Below, piece after piece: positions 61,873 through 64,000 of a stretch of DNA of 64,000 nt; within the stretch, counting starts at the first letter, position 1; each line of letters begins with the position of its first letter. The stretch is from Nostoc sp. FACHB-973. Its GTDB lineage: Bacteria; Cyanobacteriota; Cyanobacteriia; Cyanobacteriales; Nostocaceae. A model generated the notes under the pieces. It made no database searches, had not been told where the DNA came from, and saw nothing but the letters and a program-made list of their open reading frames with translations. The DNA is taken from positions 1 through 64,000 of the forward strand of contig NZ_JACJSJ010000043.1 of the NCBI RefSeq assembly GCF_014698115.1, given 5' to 3'. Position numbers and translations under genes: made by a program.

Positions 61873-62646
61873 TCATTGGAACAAGCGTACTGGCACATGG
61901 CGATCGCGTAGATAATTTTTGATTTGAGCTACGCTTAATTGACCGTAATGTAAGAGGGATGCTAGTAGTGCTGCTTCAGCTTTACCTTCAGTTACGGCTT
62001 CGTATATATGCTCACAATTGCCTGCGCCGCCAGAAGCAATAACTGGAATTTCTACAGCTTCTGCAATTCTCCGGGTTAACTCTAGGTCATATCCGGCTTG
62101 GGTTCCGTCAGCATCCATACTTGTAACTAGCAGTTCTCCGGCCCCCCGTTTTTCAACTTCTTGTGCCCACAGTAGGGCATCTAAGCCTGTATTTTCCCTG
62201 CCACCGCGTACATACACATCCCAACCTGGGTTTTCCGGGTCAATTCTGCGTCTGGCGTCAATAGCAACAACTATGCATTGATTACCAAAGCGATCGCTTG
62301 CCCGATTAATCAAGTCTGGTTCACGCACTGCCGCAGAATTAATACTAACCTTGTCTGCTCCAACTCGTAACAAAGCTTTAACATTTTCTAAGGATTGAAT
62401 ACCCCCACCCACAGTCAATGGAATGAAGACCTGTTCAGCAGTGCGGTAAACCACATCTAAAATAGTAGCTCGGTCTTCATGAGTCGCCGTAATATCCAGA
62501 AACACTAACTCATCAGCACCGGCTTCGTTGTAAACCTTTGCCAGTTCTACAGGATCGCCTGCATCTTGGAGGTTGACAAAATTAACTCCTTTTACAACCC
62601 GTCCCGCCTTCACATCTAAGCACGGTAAGATTCTTTTAGATAACAT
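61873..62646 (-). CDS. hisF: HisF, imidazole glycerol phosphate synthase cyclase subunit
   Basis: 257-residue TIM barrel that joins ammonia from HisH to PRFAR, giving imidazole glycerol phosphate and AICAR. Seen: the start [20 protein letters not shown] with catalytic Asp11, Asp130 in VVAIDARR, and the phosphate loops TVGGGIQS and ASGGAG. It is homologous to HisA at the left edge of this window, although the two genes are not in an operon. Confidence 0.97.
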   Translation of the reverse strand: MLSKRILPCLDVKAGRVVKGVNFVNLQDAGDPVELAKVYNEAGADELVFLDITATHEDRATILDVVYRTAEQVFIPLTVGGGIQSLENVKALLRVGADKVSINSAAVREPDLINRASDRFGNQCIVVAIDARRRIDPENPGWDVYVRGGRENTGLDALLWAQEVEKRGAGELLVTSMDADGTQAGYDLELTRRIAEAVEIPVIASGGAGNCEHIYEAVTEGKAEAALLASLLHYGQLSVAQIKNYLRDRHVPVRLFQ

Positions 62647-62734
62647 AATTATTTTTGTACTTCTAGGTAATTGACCGGAATTTAAATTTTAAATTGGCGC
62701 GGGTATTTGCAAACGAAAATTTTCACAAGTATGG

Positions 62735-62915
62735 GGAATGGGGTATGGGGCATGGGGCATGGGAGGTGTGGGAGGTGTGTCCGGTGTGGGAGGATGGGGA
62801 AGAAATCTTTCCCCCCTCTCTCCCCACACTCCCCACACTCCCCCATCTCCCCATCTCCCCCTGCCTCCCCTGCCTCCCCTGCTTCTCCAGCCCCCACTCC
62901 CCAGTCCCCTAAAAA
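62735..62915. repeat. STRR block upstream of ruvB
   Basis: GGGGCAT/GGGGTAT heptamers and GGGAGGTGT units to about 62795, then the complementary CTCCCCACA and CCCCTGCCT types to about 62907, with GGAAGAAATC in between. The arms could form an imperfect hairpin. Confidence 0.85.
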
Positions 62916-62930
62916 GTAGATAGCTGAATT

Positions 62931-64000
62931 ATGGCGATAATCTCCTCGAAAAAACAGCCTCCAGAACCCAACGGAGAACCAAAACAGCGTCGGGAATCGG
63001 CGAAAGCAGCATCCACAGACAATATTTTGCTACCTGAAGCTGCTATTGATGAACAAGACAGACAGGAAGAAAGTATTCGACCCCAGCGATTTGCTGATTA
63101 CATAGGGCAAAAGGATTTAAAAGATGTACTAGATATTGCCATTAAAGCAGCCAAGTCTCGTGGTGAGGTGCTGGATCACTTGCTGCTGTATGGACCGCCA
63201 GGATTGGGTAAAACCACAATGGCAATGATTTTAGCATCGGAAATGGGGGTAAGTTACAAAATTACCAGTGCCCCAGCACTGGAACGTCCACGAGATATTG
63301 TCGGCCTACTGGTGAACATGAAACCAGGTGATATTTTATTTGTGGATGAAATTCATCGCCTCTCCCGGATGACAGAAGAAATTCTCTATCCGGCGATGGA
63401 AGATTATCGTTTAGATATTACTATTGGTAAGGGTTCCAGCGCTCGGATTAGAAGTTTGCCGCTGTCAAAATTTACCCTGGTGGGAGCTACAACCCGCGTA
63501 GGTGCTTTAACTTCACCACTGCGCGATCGCTTCGGGTTAATTCAAAAACTGCGATTTTATGAAGTTGATGAACTGAGTAAAATTGTACTGCGAACTGCTG
63601 AATTACTAAAAACTCCAATTACAGAAGATGGTGCCACAGAAATTGCCCGGCGATCGCGGGGAACGCCACGCATAGCCAATAGATTACTAAAAAGAGTACG
63701 TGATTATGCGGAAGTAAAGTTATCTGGAAAAATTAACGAAAGCATTGCATCTGAAGCATTGCAACTATTTCAAGTAGATCCGTGTGGTTTAGATTGGACA
63801 GATCGTCAGATGCTGAGTGTAATTATTGAACAATTTAACGGCGGGCCAGTGGGGTTAGAAACAATGGCAGCCGCAACAGGTGAAGATACACAAACAATTG
63901 AAGAGGTGTACGAACCTTACCTGATGCAGATTGGGTATTTAACCAGGACTCCCCGTGGCAGGATGGCAACAAAAGCAGCATACAAGCATTTGGGATTTAC
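62931..64000 (+). CDS. ruvB: RuvB, Holliday junction branch migration helicase (partial)
   Basis: Hexameric AAA+ motor that pumps DNA through RuvA at Holliday junctions. A 40-residue polar N-terminus is followed by [18 protein letters not shown], Walker [10 protein letters not shown] (88-96), Walker B DEIHRL (about 140), the sensor GATTRVGAL, arginine finger region SPLRDRFG, and the C-terminal winged helix with [18 protein letters not shown] written here as [17 protein letters not shown]. The frame is open to the window edge with 356 codons read, so only the last residues are missing. The start is ATG 62931. Confidence 0.95.
   Translation, partial: MAIISSKKQPPEPNGEPKQRRESAKAASTDNILLPEAAIDEQDRQEESIRPQRFADYIGQKDLKDVLDIAIKAAKSRGEVLDHLLLYGPPGLGKTTMAMILASEMGVSYKITSAPALERPRDIVGLLVNMKPGDILFVDEIHRLSRMTEEILYPAMEDYRLDITIGKGSSARIRSLPLSKFTLVGATTRVGALTSPLRDRFGLIQKLRFYEVDELSKIVLRTAELLKTPITEDGATEIARRSRGTPRIANRLLKRVRDYAEVKLSGKINESIASEALQLFQVDPCGLDWTDRQMLSVIIEQFNGGPVGLETMAAATGEDTQTIEEVYEPYLMQIGYLTRTPRGRMATKAAYKHLGF

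Noticed and set aside
62682-62923. Several Pro/Gly-rich frames upstream of ruvB
   Set aside because: All are translations of STRR units in different frames.

Overview
The window comes from the chromosome of a filamentous, probably Nostocales-type, cyanobacterium. The evidence is the Rieske/cytochrome f pair petC-petA, cyanobacterial-plastid families (Ycf35/DUF1257, DUF2499, DUF3593, DUF3038, DUF4335, DUF3067), frequent GCGATCGC (HIP1) octamers, and many short tandem heptamer/nonamer repeats (STRRs) of the Nostoc/Anabaena kind. The species cannot be named from this sequence alone.

Layout. 0-12.5 kb is mostly housekeeping: hisA with DUF3593 and DUF2499, csaB, a repeat-broken clan AA protease locus, pgeF, birA, an M23 peptidase, ribE, a bifunctional nuclease, an aldo/keto reductase with Fe-S motifs, and an ABC exporter whose start appears frameshifted at an A9 run. 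12.5-18 kb holds a Uma2 nuclease, an HD-domain dNTP triphosphohydrolase and a U32 (RlhA-like) protein with repeat-derived inserts. 18-24.6 kb carries a two-gene STAND-like system: a P-loop ATPase and a 1730-residue protein with a second P-loop NTPase and 14 WD40 repeats. 24.6-26.1 kb is a gene-decay zone with a WD40 relic and nested miniature elements. 26-33 kb has DUF3038/DUF4335, a YiaA-like protein, the DUF2997-Ycf35-ferredoxin cluster, a DUF6883/DUF4926 remnant pair and an orphan HsdR_N-type nuclease. 33-39.7 kb holds a saccharopine dehydrogenase-like oxidoreductase and the type IV pilus motor operon pilB-pilT-pilC.

40-43.5 kb is a mobile-element cluster: an IS607-type tnpA-tnpB pair followed directly by a second, IS605-type tnpB. 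43.7-49.9 kb is the chaperone block grpE-dnaK-dnaJ followed by tusA and rsgA. 49.9-55.8 kb has three Uma2 nucleases, a GH57 branching enzyme, a DUF6888/DUF6887 pair, a Psb35-like protein, and a PrlF/YhaV toxin-antitoxin pair. 56-64 kb returns to core functions: petC-petA, DUF3067, a CsaA-like protein, tatC (the translocon expected to export the Rieske protein), an SDR, tRNA-Ala(GGC), hisF and ruvB, which runs off the right edge.

Most distinctive signals: the STAND-like operon with palindromes in its leader; repeats sitting in frame inside three proteins (U32, the WD40 giant and rsgA); a 183-bp repeat element that splits a protease in frame; two opposite-facing copies of a 107-bp MITE; the A9 frameshift; a diverged relic of the rsgA tail 1.6 kb downstream of rsgA; and two unrelated TnpB genes in tandem.
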